A DNA stretch of 64,000 nucleotides, taken from NCBI GenBank assembly GCA_016801885.1, contig CM028896.1, positions 3,720,001 through 3,784,000 of the forward strand, read 5' to 3'. Every line of letters begins with the position of its first letter. Position 1 is the stretch's first letter. The stretch comes from Toxotes chatareus (Eukaryota; Chordata; Actinopteri; Toxotidae). Under the pieces are notes generated by a model, which was given only the letters and a program-made list of their open reading frames with translations, had not been told where the DNA came from and searched no databases. This document shows positions 24,298 through 37,389 of the stretch, piece after piece. Both the position numbers and the translations under genes were made by a program.

Positions 24298-25475
24298 TTC
24301 AATGTGTTCAATGTGATAAATGGCAATCTTTTCCCCCTGCCACTCTTCTACTTTGTCCCCACAATGCCTCACACCGAAGGCCTTTCTGTTCACAATAGAT
24401 CAAATTAAATGTGTATATTTAGAAGTGTTGCACCACTGAAGGGTCCGAGACCCCTTTTAAGCCTCCGGTGATTCACTTCCAATGTCTTGGAACAAAGTTT
24501 TATTGCAGAGCAACATTAGCCAAAACTCAGCTCATACTGGCTGGAATTACATTAGGTTCCTGGCAACATTAACTTACTGAACAGTCTATCAGGAGGAATT
24601 GGGGGGAACTATTGGGGGCTCAGTGATTTTAATGGCACAAGAAAACACAACTTGAGATTTAATGGTTTGGAATCAACAAAATGACTCTGCAAACAGAAAA
24701 TGTATCTTCCAAATGGTCATTCAAATCAATAGAGGGGACATTCTGTTCGTCTACCAATGAAATGCTTTTTTTAATGACTAAAATAAATTCATTTGTTAAG
24801 TTGATTTCTTTAAAAGTGCAGGCAGCAGCTTTTTGTTTCCAATATCGACTGTGCCTGAGCATCTTCTCGGAGACACCGCGAGTGTAGGATTCTTATTTCA
24901 TCTAAAAAAAAAAAAAGCTATTTTGAACCCTTTAAACCATTTTTAACATATCTGTCTTACTGTCTTTGACACACAAGGGACTACAGTCAAATAGCTGGAT
25001 GCATAAAGAACACAGAGACTCTATTGCCTTAACATAGCAAGAGAAACAACAACTTTCTTTTAGTTATTTAACACAGTAAAATAACATTAAATATAAAATA
25101 AAATAAATTACATATAAATAAACCATCTAAAATGTGTATGACTGTGTGTATTCTGGAGGATTTTCACACAGTGTGATATACTGCACGGGAAGCAGAAGTG
25201 CTGAGGTTTCTGTTTGTATGCTACAGTAATTGGAAATACATTTAAATGCCCAACAGCCAATCACAGTATTTTAGAGCTAATACTTCCTCCAAAGTAAGGT
25301 TAATAACTTGAAATGTGTAATTCCTAATCTCCCCAGATATTTACCTTTATACTAATACTTTCCTTCTGCTTGTGTTTTCCTGTACTACATGGCTGCAAAC
25401 AAGCACCCACACACTCATTAGCTGCACAACGGGGTAGTGGAAAGTTAATCAGGGTATTACAACAGCCACATGTTT

Positions 25476-25498
25476 AAAAAAAAAAAAAAAAAAAAAAA
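25476..25498. repeat. Poly-A run of 23
   Basis: Uninterrupted A run, followed by CA-rich DNA to about 25720. Confidence 0.9.
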
Positions 25499-25795
25499 GT
25501 CACTGAACCACGCGCAAATGTGCACACACATGGCAGAGCGTGCACTCGTTCAGTCACACATTCATCTCCGCTGAATCTCCCCCACACATTAACGCTGGCA
25601 CACACGGAAGAAATAGAAACACCTGTATGTCTTGAGTCACTTATGTGTTAACTCACCCACCCACACTGACACACACATGCTTACCCACACATACTGACAC
25701 ACACAATAAGGTGTCAGGTCACTGAAGCAGTGGTTGAAAAATTCCTGATGGCATTACGAGGATTTAGCCTCAGCAGCTACTTATAATAGGTAGAG

Positions 25796-25798
<3 letters not shown>

Positions 25799-25826
<28 letters not shown>
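25799..25826. repeat. (CA)n microsatellite
   Basis: 14 CA units; a GT-rich stretch lies at 25981-26000 in inverted orientation. Confidence 0.9.
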
Positions 25827-25830
<4 letters not shown>

Positions 25831-26039
25831 GGTATGGGTGTCCTGTGTGTGTGCAAACATGCCTAATGAATAATGGTGGAACATTATTCCCATTCTTAAA
25901 GTAAAATTTGTCACAATTAGCATGTAGCGGAAGCACTCCTGTGTGTTTAAGGAGCTGCACATGTGCATTTTTATGTTTGTGGGTGTGTGTGTGTTTGTTT
26001 GTGACACAGAATAAAATAATCAGTAACAAAATTTATTGC

Positions 26040-26200
26040 TACAGCTCCAAAATGCTAAATGCTGCCTGACCCTAAAGCCATCACAGCACTGTTAACTATT
26101 TATTTGTCATTAAACACCGTCTGGCTGTGACCTGCTGTAAGCCTCATTAGAATACACTTCCATAAATGACTCACATTAGGCAGCAAACACACACACAAAC
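26040..26200. promoter_or_regulatory. Candidate conserved non-coding block E
   Basis: A high-complexity block between two CA-rich segments, with TTATTTGTCATTAAAC and CCTCATTAG sites and two CTGTGACCTGCTG/TGCTGCCTGACC-like words. No open frame. Sequence character only. Confidence 0.22.
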
Positions 26201-28245
26201 AGCAGCACACGCATTTTATTTGGTTCCTCTAATGAAACGTGCAAGCCATAACAAGAGTATACAGTGACTGATGCAGGACAATACTGCTCAAGAACAGTTT
26301 CACCTGCGTGTCGTCCTTGTCCTGCCTCCACTTTCATCTTGAGAGTGCGTTTGAAAGAGAGCAGGCAGAGAGAAAGACGAAGAAGAAAATGAAAGAAAAG
26401 AGCAAGTCCGTGACTTCCTCTTTCAGTTGCCGAATGTCAAACATCTTGGAAGTTGTTTTTGTCCCTTGAATGTTGTTAATGAAAGTCAGTCTAAGGGAGG
26501 TGGAGAGGTAGGAGTACAGAGAGATGATGAAGACGGACAGTAGTGTGGAGTGATAAAACAAAGCAGCAAGAAGACAGAGCAAAGGGAAACTTGTTGCTCA
26601 GTTGTGTTATTGTGCACATCTCCCATACTGTGTTTCCTTTCAATTTTGGAAGGACGTATCAGAGGGACTTGAGAAGGAAATGAGAGTGGGATGATTTGTG
26701 GGGATCTAGATTCTGGCCTTTGTCCTGGACTCTGAGGGGCTGATGAGTAATTTAACAGTTTGAATTCTGTTTTGCTCCCTGCAACACATAGAGGTTAGAG
26801 GTTAGAATAAATTTTATAGAACTGTCTCTCTGGTTGTCTTGCTCATTTTAACACTGAAACAACTAGTCAATCGGTTGCTTCAAGAGAAAATTTATTGACA
26901 ATAATTTTGCATAAAATTGGTCAATGCGGGCCCTGACTTTTCTAAAACCGTTCTGTGACTCAGATGAGGTATTGCTTTCTCAAGGATGGTCTTTACTCTC
27001 TCACTGAGAGTAAAGAGCGAGAATGGTTTATATACACGGTTCAATAAACTAATATCTCAGCAGCTGAGGGAGACTTCTGAGCCATCCGTGTGTGATTTTG
27101 GAATAGGGCTGCTGATAGATCTGTACCTAACAGAGGCTAATCGACTTAAACTTTTAAAAGAGAGTAAGCAAAACCTGCTAATGTTACCTTAAAGCCTCAT
27201 TTGGCAAGTAATCGATATCAGCAGTTTTTCCTAGTTTTGTTTTACTTAACACATTTGAACTTTTCACCATTGAAGTCCTCATTGCACTCCACTACCAGCT
27301 GCGATGCGCTCTGCATTTAATTTTTTTTTTCTTCACCAAACAAACATCTTGATAAAAAGAATCATCTAAACTGTCAGTGCCACCAGTAAATCATCCTTGC
27401 ATCTCTTAAGCACTAAAGCTTTATCATCTGTCAATACACCAGAGTCAGGAAGAAGAAAACACAGTGATGAGGTTGACAAAGTTAATGGGTTCATTAAGAG
27501 TTACAGATCAAAATGTGTTATTATCGTTTAGTCTCCACACTTATTTAAAGGTTTTGTGAGAGAAACAGAACTGAAATGTTAATGTGGATGTACAGTGTTT
27601 TTAACTGCTGAAGACTTTTGGGAAGGAGCCATCAGAGAGACAGACAGAGAGAGAGCCTTGATCAAAGCTTTACTGGGAATCCCTTCTAAAAGATTAATGA
27701 GTTAAAGGAGGTGGACAAGAGAGACACACATACACACTCACTCATACTTAGACGTTGTGCAAACACACAGCTCAGACAGTGAGATTCTGAGATTCCATAT
27801 CTTAGCATAAAGGACCGTGATTGGTTGGAAATGGTCCATTACCAGACAGATTTTATCAGACAGTCGGGAATCCTGTGTCTATACTGGACCAATTAAAGAC
27901 CATTCACGACTAAACAATAATGGATTCTACCAATATTTGATATCTCATATCTCACATTTTGTCTTTAGTCTTTCACTCAAATTCATGACAAATGACACAC
28001 ATTTAGCAGGGAAAGCGCAAAGCTGATCGACAAAGTGGATGATAGCGCGTCCATGTGTTTAGTGGGGGCATCCTTATTAGGGTTGTGTTCCGATAGCCAG
28101 TTCCTTTTTGGATCCACTTTCATATTGATAAAATATCCATATTCGTTAACTGTGGCTCCAAATTAACATACTGTGAGTACTGTGACTTGGTGATGATGAA
28201 GATAATACTCAGTCTTCTCTAGTAAAACAATGTAATTTAAATGTA

Positions 28246-28250
<5 letters not shown>

Positions 28251-28276
<26 letters not shown>
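28251..28276. repeat. Poly-T run of 26
   Basis: Uninterrupted T run about 220 bases left of the RTE-like element. Confidence 0.9.
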
Positions 28277-28499
28277 GAGTGTATCACTCAAAACTTACTT
28301 TGAAATGCCATAACTTACAGCTGCTAAAAACTGAACCCGAACTGGCTTTAGCATGGATCCAGATTTGACAGGCAGATACGATACTGAATTCAGATTTCAT
28401 CAAATTCTGTCAAACCACAACCCTAACCCTTATATGCTTTCATTCACACTTTCTGCACAGAAATGTGCGCTTGCCCATTCATGTGCATGAGTCTACACA

Positions 28500-29352
28500 C
28501 GTTTGATTTTTGGCCTTGTGTTCTGTGTAAGGGGAGAAAAGTGTCCCCTGTGGGAACCTCAGAATTTTGCTTCTCTTCTCCGCTCTGCAAATGATGCGGT
28601 TGTGTTGGCTTCATCAGACCGCTACCTTCTGCAAACACTGGGGTGGTTTGTAGTTGAATGTGAAGCAGCTGGGATGCGAGTCAGCACCTCCAAGTCTGAG
28701 GCATGGTTCGCTCCTGCCAGGTTGGGAGTGAATTGCTGCCCTGAGTGAAAGAATTCAAGTATCTCAGGGTCCTGTTGACAAGTGTGACTAAAATCGAGCA
28801 TGAGATTGACAGAGTGATCAGTGTAGCAGCAGCACTGATGTAGGCGTTGTAATGAACCGTTGTGGTGAAGGCTGAGCTGGAAGGCAAAGCTTTCGATTTA
28901 CCCGCTGATCTATGTTCCAACCTTTGCCTATGGTCATGAGCTTTGGGTAGCGATGGAAAGAATAAGAGCACAAATACAAGCGGCCAAAATGGGTTTCCTC
29001 TGCAAAGTGGCTGAGCTCACACTTAGAGACAGGGTAAGGAGCTCAGACATCTGCAAGAAGCTCAGAGTGCAGTCACTCCTCCTTTGCATCGAAATGAGCC
29101 AGTTGAGTTGGTACGGGCATTTGATCAGGATACCTCCTGAATGCCTTCCTTCAAACTGTTAAGAGACCTGGGTATAGACCCAGAACACGCTGGGGAGAGA
29201 TTATATATCTCGTCTGGCCCGGGAAGGCCTCAGGATTCTCAAGGAGGAGCTGGAAAATGCTGCTGGGGAATGGGACGTCTGGACTAACTTGTTTAGCCAG
29301 CTGCCACCGCGACCCGGCCTCGGATGAGCGGCAGAAAATGAAAGGATGGATG
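28500..29352 (+). mobile_element. Broken, 5'-truncated RTE-clade LINE (Rex3/Expander-like)
   Basis: The plus strand encodes, in interrupted frames, the C-terminal part of a non-LTR retrotransposon protein. A degenerate reverse-transcriptase catalytic region reads ANDAVVLASSD, where an FADD box is expected. It is followed by ECEAAGMRVSTSKSEA, then after stops AQIQAAKMGFL, LTLRDRVRSSDICKKL, SQLSWYGHLIRIPPECLP and finally PPRPGLG. This order (STSKSEA, then RDRVRSSDI, GHLIRMPP and PPRPGLG) is that of abundant fish RTE-type elements. The 3' end reads GATGAGCGGCAGAAAATG followed by a degenerate GGATGGATG-type tail, ending near 29352. The change of the second catalytic residue region and several stops show that it is inactive. 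It is antisense to CNTFR. The left border is approximate and the clade name is from motif memory. Confidence 0.8.
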
Positions 29353-30960
29353 TCTAATGTAAGTGTGTGAGTGTTTGCCTCACAGCAAGGAGCTAAACAA
29401 TGTTAATTTAAGTTTATGATGCGCAGCACGAATTCAGTACAAAACAAACATAATTTTGCATGTTTATGCTTACATGTTTGGAAATGATGAACAGCATGAC
29501 ATTTCACCCAACTAGCTTTATCCCGTCTTCATGGGAGACCCTGGTGCCAGCACATGTTCCAATGTATGTACATACAAACTCGCCAACTGTGATGTTAGAG
29601 CCAGCTTCTCTTTTCTCTGTCTCAATATTTGTTCTTGTCTCACCTAAGAACTGTTTTAATACTCTGTCTTCTCTTGTCTTTATAAAGCTCCTAGTCTTTC
29701 TCTGTAGGTCTTAATGCAACATCTTCCTCCTTCCACCATGCCACTGACAATGTACTGCATTAGCACTCAAATATATACAGTATAGAAATTATTATCCTTT
29801 CTTTTTGAAAATATCAACCACTCTTCTGTTAAACATCCATCTAATCTAGCCAGCCAATCAAAAGGCAACAACCTAACCTCCGTATCAGTGTCAATCAATC
29901 ACTCTTTCTGCGGCTGCATCTTCTCAGTCTCTCTGCAATCAGACTTGCACTCAGTTGGCCTCCTAATCTGCCTGCCTCTTTGTCCTCCCACAGGAAAGCA
30001 ATACTGATACGCTGTGGAAGAATTTGTCTGTCAAGTAGTCGCCTAATCTGTATCTTTTAGCCCCCCGTTTAATCAACTGGTCAGCTGCTATCAAGGATAA
30101 AACAAAGTATATGAAGGTTGCAGTAGCTTCCACAATGGTGTGAATTACTGTAAGTTAAAGACAGACTAGGGCGCTTGGATATGAAGCATATTAAATTAGG
30201 GATAATTCTACCATGGTATAAAAGTATAAACTGTATGTGCCATAGAACTGATTTTTTACAATTTCATTATTCTGATAACTCTCAGGTTCTTTAGTTGAGG
30301 CACAGGCTGTTATACAAAATAAGTATATAAAGCTCAGGATATCTGAACTGCTTCATATTTGCATATGAACAAATTTTTGCCGGTATGATTTTTTTGCTTT
30401 CAATTTAAAAGTGTTATTATTTTGGGCAGGGGGTGTGTATGTGTGTGTGTGTGTTTTTTTCTGCTGTTGCGTCTCCCTTCTGGCAACATCATAAACACGT
30501 TTTCTTTATTTTCTGCATTTCAAAGCTATGACTGAATGGGATTAGCATTACCTTACTTTGCCTCCCTGCCAGTCATCCAGTCAGTCAGACTGTAATCCAT
30601 CTGCCAATCCAGTCAGTCAATCAATTGGTTGAGCTCCATCTTGAATTTAATATAAACAGTGTGCCAAACAGGAAACGCTGATTATACTGAGTGCTACTCA
30701 GGATAATGAGCACGAACTAGGTTCCTTGCCGGCACATACATGGCCTACGCATACAGGCAAAGAGACACACTCCACACAGACATCAATTTTTTGTGCTCAT
30801 TTACTTATTTACAGCAGCTGTCTGTTTTCTCTGATGACACATCAGAGTTTGGTTGAATCCCATGAATAATGGATCACATTTAGTTGTCTGCATTTGTGTT
30901 TTGTACTCATAAAAGTGCACAGACACACAAATGACCAACAGCAGCTAATATTTCAAGTGC
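29353..30960. other. Intronic stretch, nothing assigned
   Basis: Ordinary intron. The block at 29960-30120 has an acceptor-like CCTCCCACAG on the plus strand at 29986-29995, but no donor or coding frame follows. A short GT tract lies at about 30433-30455. CAGTCAGT-type words recur at 30575-30630. Confidence 0.45.
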
Positions 30961-30964
30961 TTTC

Positions 30965-31150
30965 ATCATGAGAGCTTTTAGCGTGGTCGACACAGTTGCG
31001 AATTACATCCGTGAACTCAATAGTCCAGCCTCCCTCAATGTGTTGTCATTAAAACCCAATCATTTTGCCTTACATGTGTTGACTTTTCTTACTCACATGC
31101 TCATGTAAGCCTTTAGTTGCATCTCTTTTGTGCAATTTCTTCTATTTTAT
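30965..31150. promoter_or_regulatory. Candidate conserved non-coding block F
   Basis: A repeat-free block with GTGGTCGACACAGTTGCG and GTCATTAAAACCCAATCATT near 30983-31065. There is no open frame. Call based on complexity and homeobox-type sites only. Confidence 0.25.
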
Positions 31151-31526
31151 TATGAAAATCACTTGAATGTCAAATCAAAATGAAAACTCCTCCTGAATAG
31201 ACCAAAAAAGCAGGATGGTAGACCACTTTGAAATTGCTGCATTTGCAGCTGGACTACTGACAAACTCAAGTACATGGAGAAGCTGCATGATTACAGTAAT
31301 TAGAGTACCTGTAATAACAGTAGTTCACCTACTGGGTTTAATGAGTAAAAAGAGAAACAGTTACCTTTAAAGACATGTACATATCCCAGAAACAGATCTA
31401 ATACTGTGTACTTTCCATCTGACATCCCAGTCCTAGCTATTAATGCTAATTACATCCTCCCATGAGCATGTGTACATGCACATGAATTCGATTAGACTTG
31501 GCTGTCATGCATGATGGGAACATGAT

Positions 31527-31553
31527 GGGGGGGGGGGGGGTTAAAAAAAAAAA
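31527..31553. repeat. Poly-G run (14) followed by poly-A run (11)
   Basis: G14, TT, A11. A second G run of 13 lies at 37390-37402. Confidence 0.9.
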
Positions 31554-31739
31554 GCATGGATTAATTTAATTTGATCATTTAACATGATCCATTCACAAGG
31601 GTGTGGACAAATAAGGCTGTAGCGTGGCAAAGCACACGCCCAGGCATGTTGGGAAAGTCATAGCAGCACGTGTCGAGTCCTCTAGAAATAAATACAGCTT
31701 TGACAGCTGTAATACCACGGAATTAGTGTGAGAGTTAAC

Positions 31740-32235
31740 TGCTTACTCTCCTGCTGTCTCTCATTCGCTCCCTTTCCCTCTGCCGCCCTGTTTCCTGATC
31801 TCTGTCTCTCTTCCGCTCTTCTCCTCTGTCCACAGTAATTAGATGGAATCAGAGTGAGGTAAAGAAGCTCAGCAAAGAGCAGAGAGGAAACACACAAAAA
31901 CATTTGGTGACGGCGGTGTAGCGTCAGCAGCAAATGATGTCATGGCCGATAAATCTGCTGTTGACCATTTGGGTGATGCATTGAGGGATGGGAGAGGAGG
32001 AGGTGGAGATAGAGAGGGAGTGAAAGGGGGAAAAAAAAGATCCCGGGAGAGGAAGTAATTTAGAAGAAATGAGGAAAGAAGAGAAGGATGGCGAAAAAAA
32101 ATGAAGAAGAAATGAGAGGGTAACAAGTGTGCATGATGTTGGTGTGGAGGAAGAAGGTGAAGTATTGAGTGAGCGAGAGAGGAGGTGGAAGAGGAAATGG
32201 AGAAGCATAAAGACAAAAACAGGGGGTGGGGGGTG
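31740..32235. repeat. Pyrimidine-rich then purine-rich low-complexity segment
   Basis: 31740-31840 is CT-rich and 31985-32220 is GA-rich on the plus strand, so the two halves are loosely complementary. The 190-codon minus-strand frame at 31869-32441 (Ser/Pro/Leu/Phe-rich) is a translation of the pyrimidine strand and has no domain. Confidence 0.65.
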
Positions 32236-32941
32236 ATTATGAGTGGAAACGTTCGTCTCTCAATCAGGATATGGACTCCAATAAATAACGTGCTCTCACT
32301 CAACAGCATGATGTCACCGCATTCACACTTTCTCTCTCTCTGACACACACACACATTACAAGGCGGAGACAGTGGTAAGGGAGCAGATGTAGCTGCACTG
32401 TTGCAGTCATAAAAAAAAAAATTTAAAAAATAAATAAACAAATGCCAAATTCAAACTCAAGACTAAACAATCTCAACGGCACCACATTCTCCTCATCCTG
32501 CATTTCATTTTCTTGATTTATTGCCCCTCCTCTCCTTCAGTTTCTATTGAGTGTTTTTGTACTTTGCTCATTGCTATTCCTGTAGTGCATGTTCTCAGTA
32601 TTTACTGTTGTAAGGCACGGCATTAATGGCATTGTACTGCTTTGACTAGGGACTTTCTGGTGTATCTCAGGATTAAGAAGAAAATACAGAGAGCGTAGGG
32701 TGCAGAAGGAATCATTGAAAATAAAAGTCACAAAAAAGAGATTAAGGCAAACAGCACGAGGAAACAAGGTTCATTTCAGCCATGTCAGTGATCAGTCGTC
32801 AGGTTCTCCACGCATGAGAGGATTCACTTTGTATGTAATGTTAAAGATGGTATCACGGCTAGAATGAAAAAATCTGTAAGAACCAGAGACACCCAAAGCA
32901 GCTAGGAGCTATGTGTTTTGTTTCATTGAAAAGTCAGTTTT

Positions 32942-33397
32942 TTACCCACGTCCATGTGTGAACACGTAACAGAGATTCTCTTTGTTCATGGCCCAAGTCA
33001 TCAGCTGATTAGTCAATCCTTCAGAAACACCAAATACTGCTCTGGCCTCCTGAGCATTGCTCGGTTGCCTAATTTTACAGTTTGCAATTGGCAGTGTGAG
33101 TGTGAATGTGTTTTCGAGGTCCTCACAAGTCCAAAATGTTGGACCCGATTCGAAACAGACGTGTGGAAATCGTGCCTGACACCAATGTGCAAAAACAACC
33201 AGGTCCGAGAGGGGTACAGTCAGAAGTGGTCCAAAATGAGGCTGAACACTGTCAGTGGCATGATGAGCCATGTAAAAGAATCGATGCAAAGTCCTAGAGA
33301 CACTTTTCAAAAACAAAAAAGTACCATATGATTCAGAGATGATAATGAGTCCCGTTAAATCCACTCGTGTATTAGACAATTTGCCACATGGGCCCAA
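32942..33397. other. Unassigned segment open on both strands
   Basis: About 450 bases carry a 151-codon open frame on the minus strand and a 125-codon frame on the plus strand (32954-33331). Composition is balanced and not repeat-driven, unlike most other open frames here. I do not recognise either protein, and I see no matched splice sites. It could be a fragment of an unrecognised transposon, an old retrogene piece, or chance. Confidence 0.3.
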
Positions 33398-34059
33398 GAC
33401 CCGTGGCGAGAGATGTAACTCATATCATCAGACTGTAGTACCTGTGAGCTTGCAGTAAAAACATAAAATTTTCAATGAACTTTTGTTCTGTTGGCAGTGC
33501 ATTCTGCTGTCTATCTATACGACTACATACTACTAATGCTACTGAATAAAAGGATGTATTAATCTGGGAAAGGATTTTATCTCCTCCTTCTCGAGCGCAG
33601 GGAGATTCAGAGGTCGGGGTCAGCAGAGCAGCACAGCACGTCTGGTCCAAGTTAACATTCAGTGTCTTGCTTAATTACAGCAGGGAAATAGCTGTTAACA
33701 CGGACGTTAAAAGCTATAAATATTCAAGGAAATTCATGTCAGCAGTTGCTCTTCTTGCTATTGGTTTCAACTGGCACTGAAGTTTATTTTGAGGGTAAAG
33801 CAATACTTTAGGTTGTCATATGGATAACAGGGATTATGTGTGTATATGTGTATGAGTAATATACCATTAAAAACAGTCTGATAAACTGACAGTTATCGGC
33901 ATTGCCCCTCTACGACTCCACGTCTCCCACGTTCTCACTCTTGTCTCTTCGTCTGTCATCTGTTCTGTATTCTCTCATGTCTTTCCCCATATCTGCCTAG
34001 TGTCTTTTCCACCCACCCACTATCTCTCCCGGCTCCCTCTAACCGTCCCATCTTCTTGT

Positions 34060-34320
34060 TTTTTTCAGTGGCAATCAAAAATCAAATTCATGTTCAAGGA
34101 AGATTAATTGGCGTGACCTCTGAGTCTCACTCCCTTTCTCTCTGCGGGTTTATAGCTTTCAATTATATTCTTTTTCCTTTGTTGTTTTCAAGCGAGGCTT
34201 CTTTAAGAGACTGTCGTTTCCCTTGCGAGGGTTTTCATCCAAATTTTTATTTATTTTTTTCTCTCGAGTCAACATGAATAACATTATGAAAGCTAAATGC
34301 AAATGGCACACTCAATGAAC
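34060..34320. promoter_or_regulatory. Candidate conserved non-coding block G
   Basis: A block rich in ATTAATTGG, CAATTATATT and AGCTAAATGCAAATGG sites, the last containing the octamer-like ATGCAAAT near 34297. It has no repeats and no supported coding frame. Confidence 0.28.
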
Positions 34321-35775
34321 TTACTTCAGTGCCAGAAAAAAGTTTTTTTTTTATACTTTTTTGGGAGCCTTGCTGTTGAATAAATCATGCAGTATTGGTG
34401 GAAATATATTGTAAATGACATTAAGTGACATTTGCCCATGAAATACCTGACCATTATTTAGGCATCAAATGTAACTTTTGAGGTATCATTGTCCTATTAA
34501 TAACTAATGCTGATCCATTCATGTAATAGATTTATTTTAAACAATAAAATAAATAAAATAATAATAAGAAGAAAAACTTTTCTCCGGTATAAGAATCCAA
34601 TTTGAATAAGAGGTAAAGCAGTTTTTCTACGTTTATTTATTTACTCCAGCTGCACAGAAATATTTGAAGATACACTTTAGTCTCGTCACAGCTATTTATG
34701 CTGATTATTGCTGAATTCATAATCACATTTGGTTTTTAAAAATATTTAAATGAATCCTTGAATGAAAGCATGGAATACTGCCAACGTTTACTTGACACAA
34801 AACGATAATAACAGCTTTCCTATTAATCAAATCTCCATCAAAGGGTATCTCTCCATGCAGGCGTGCCATCTAATGCTTTTTTTATACACACACACATTTC
34901 TTTCCCTACTTTTCTGAATGAGTTCTTGCCGTGCTCGCTGCTCTGTCTCTCTGTCTCATCTTGCTCCATCCTTTGTGATTCCTTCTCTGTCTTCCTGCCA
35001 TGTCTTTGTGTCTTTCTTTTCCTTGTCTGTCTCTCTTTTACTTCCCATCTCTCCGTCATGCAGACAACATCGACTTCCATATACGCCAGGCTTGTGTCTG
35101 TTTGTTTGACTCGGTCTGTGGATGTATTCGACCAGTGTTTCTTATTATCTCTGTTTAGCAACGCACTGCTGTCATTAATTATGAAGTCTCAAATGGATTT
35201 CCTATACACTCTATATCACACGCAAACACACACAGGTACACACAAAGGCAGTGTGCGCCTTCCTCTGTATGTGCATTCTGTACAAATTGATTCAGGCCTA
35301 ACAAGAGAGTTCTTCCCCATTCTATCCCTCTGTACTGAATATATATGTGTGTGCACATGATTTAGTTTCTGTGTGTATGCGCGTGTGTGTTGTGTGTGTA
35401 TGTATGATACACACTCTATGCCAAGTGGGGCATACCCCTGGGATTCCTGTCAATCAAACTGGCTCACAATTTGTCAGAGAAACAAGGCACTTTCCAAGAC
35501 AGACAGATCTGTGTGTGTCTCTGTGTGAGTATACAAGTGTGTGCATTTGATATTGGGGGCAAAGGTATATCTGGCAATACTATCACTGTTATGCATTTGT
35601 GTTATGATGGCTTTACATATAAAGGTGTTTGTGTGTTATGCAATATTTTTAAGTGTGTATCGGTATGTGCATTCATGCGTATGTGTGTGTGTGTGTGGCA
35701 GCTGATTTTATGTAGCACAAAAAACAAAGGCAAGTGATAGACAGTGACAGCTAAACTACAGTGCCTGCTCGCTCG

Positions 35776-35777
<2 letters not shown>

Positions 35778-35823
<46 letters not shown>
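35778..35823. repeat. (CA)n microsatellite, 23 units
   Basis: Pure CA repeat; preceded by a short GCTC array. GT-rich DNA at 35673-35697 faces it in inverted orientation about 80 bases away. Confidence 0.95.
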
Positions 35824-35824
<1 letters not shown>

Positions 35825-36368
35825 GCACACACAGTTCTTCCCAAAGACAGAAATGACAGCTCTCTTTCTTCTATTTGTGTTCTTCATTCCTCCCTCTATC
35901 CACATCTGTTATTCCCTGAAGTGCTGCCTTCTCACCCTTCTCTCTCTCTTTACTTTTCCTGCTCCCGCTGTCTTACTTTCTTTCTGCTTTTCTGAATAGC
36001 ACAAAAAAAAGTATAACATAACTAAATTTATAAGGAATGAAAGGAATCAGGAGAATATATACAATGAAGTCAGGCTTCACTTGATTTCCAATGATCTTCT
36101 TTTAAGAAATAAGTTGTATTAAAATAAAAATAAGGGGAAATGTAACCTGAACTGAACTCCTGAGTTTCATTTTCTGTCTATCTCCATCTTCCTCCCTTCG
36201 TTTCTCTATTTTCTCAGTTCCATCCAGTCTTCATCTATTCTCCTTCTTGTTTTTCTTTCCATCTCCATCTTTCACTTACCTTCTTTGCTGCTTTCACCTA
36301 ATCCCCAAAGACAACATTCATATTTCCCTAAGCCCATTTCTACTCAGTTAATGCGTGTGTGTACTCCT

Positions 36369-36391
36369 TGTGTGTGTGTGTGTGTGTGTGT
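36369..36391. repeat. (GT)n microsatellite with inverted CA partner
   Basis: About 11 GT units; a CA tract at 36536-36553 lies about 145 bases to the right. Confidence 0.9.
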
Positions 36392-37164
36392 ATGACCCTC
36401 GTGACATAGGGATGTGCGTCACTGGGGACTTATTGACTTCCTTAGACTCTTTCTTTGGTTGAGCTGACTTAAACAGCCTGGCCTCAGAGGCCACTCTTCA
36501 CTAAAAGTCAAGTGACAAATTGACTCCCCTGTTAAACACACACACACACACACCATTTACACACACGGTCATGCATCCTATGTGAACTCTCAGAAGAGAA
36601 GCCGCTGCATTATGTAGGTCTTTCCAGCTTCTCTTTTTCTCCCTCAGAACCTCAGAACACAGATCATCTGAAACATGCTCATGATCATCAGTTGACCTGA
36701 CTGCCTTCTTTGTTAAATCCTTATTTGTTATGGAGGTAGCCTTGGCAATGTGGCCAAAATACTAGCACCACGCAGTGAGGGATGACGAGCTGATTGGGTT
36801 AGCCATTGTCCCTCTGTTTGTGAGCGAGGAGAAGCGAATTCCTCCTAAGGTTTCTCAGAGGTAGATTTTGCTGAATCTTTGACCTCACAGCAAATAAAAC
36901 AGCTACTGTAGCTCAAACTGGCCAAGTCACATGCACCACAAATCACAGCTTACATCCAGAACCATCCAGCAATTCTCACCCCGACTCCACATTTTAAAAT
37001 TATCCCAAGGCACATGAAATCAAGTTTATACAAAACAGGAAGATGACTTGCTTTGTCAGTATTATAAAACAACATATTAAAGAAGCAGAAATTGTTCAAA
37101 TACAGCAGAAAGACGGCTACATAAGTACAGAAGAGATTAAGTGATTTAAGCACAGGGTCGAGGA

Positions 37165-37345
37165 CTTGAAAAAAGTAGAGCAGAGTACAGCAGAATATTG
37201 TGGAGCGTCAGCAGCGCCTAAGAAAGCCGTGCAGCAAAGACTAGAAGAGAGGAAAGCGGAAATAATACAGTAGAGTGGAGCAAAGACGAGCACTGTGGAG
37301 TACAGTGAAGTTGAGAGGAAGAGAAGAGCACAGTTGAATAAATTA
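37165..37345. repeat. Degenerate (AGAGC/AGTAC)n low-complexity array
   Basis: Imperfect words AGAGCAGAGTACAGCAGA, AGTAGAGTGGAGC and GTGGAGTACAGTG recur over about 180 bases. On the CNTFR sense strand it is a TGCTCTACT-type array starting about 105 bases into the intron. The long upstream-looking minus-strand frame through the signal-peptide exon continues into it only by chance. Confidence 0.6.
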
Positions 37346-37389
37346 AAGTCAAACAGTCCCACTTGGGTTGACCACACAAAATAAAATAA

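Noticed and set aside
29980..30120. Possible exon after CCTCCCACAG on the plus strand
   Set aside because: Acceptor-like sequence only; no open frame with a donor, and it is antisense to CNTFR.
31869..32441. 190-codon minus-strand open frame
   Set aside because: Ser/Pro/Leu/Phe-rich because the plus strand is a purine tract; no domain and no splice structure.
34863..35360. 165-codon plus-strand frame rich in Ser, Leu, Cys
   Set aside because: CT-rich and CA-rich composition explains it; frame on the other strand is equally open.
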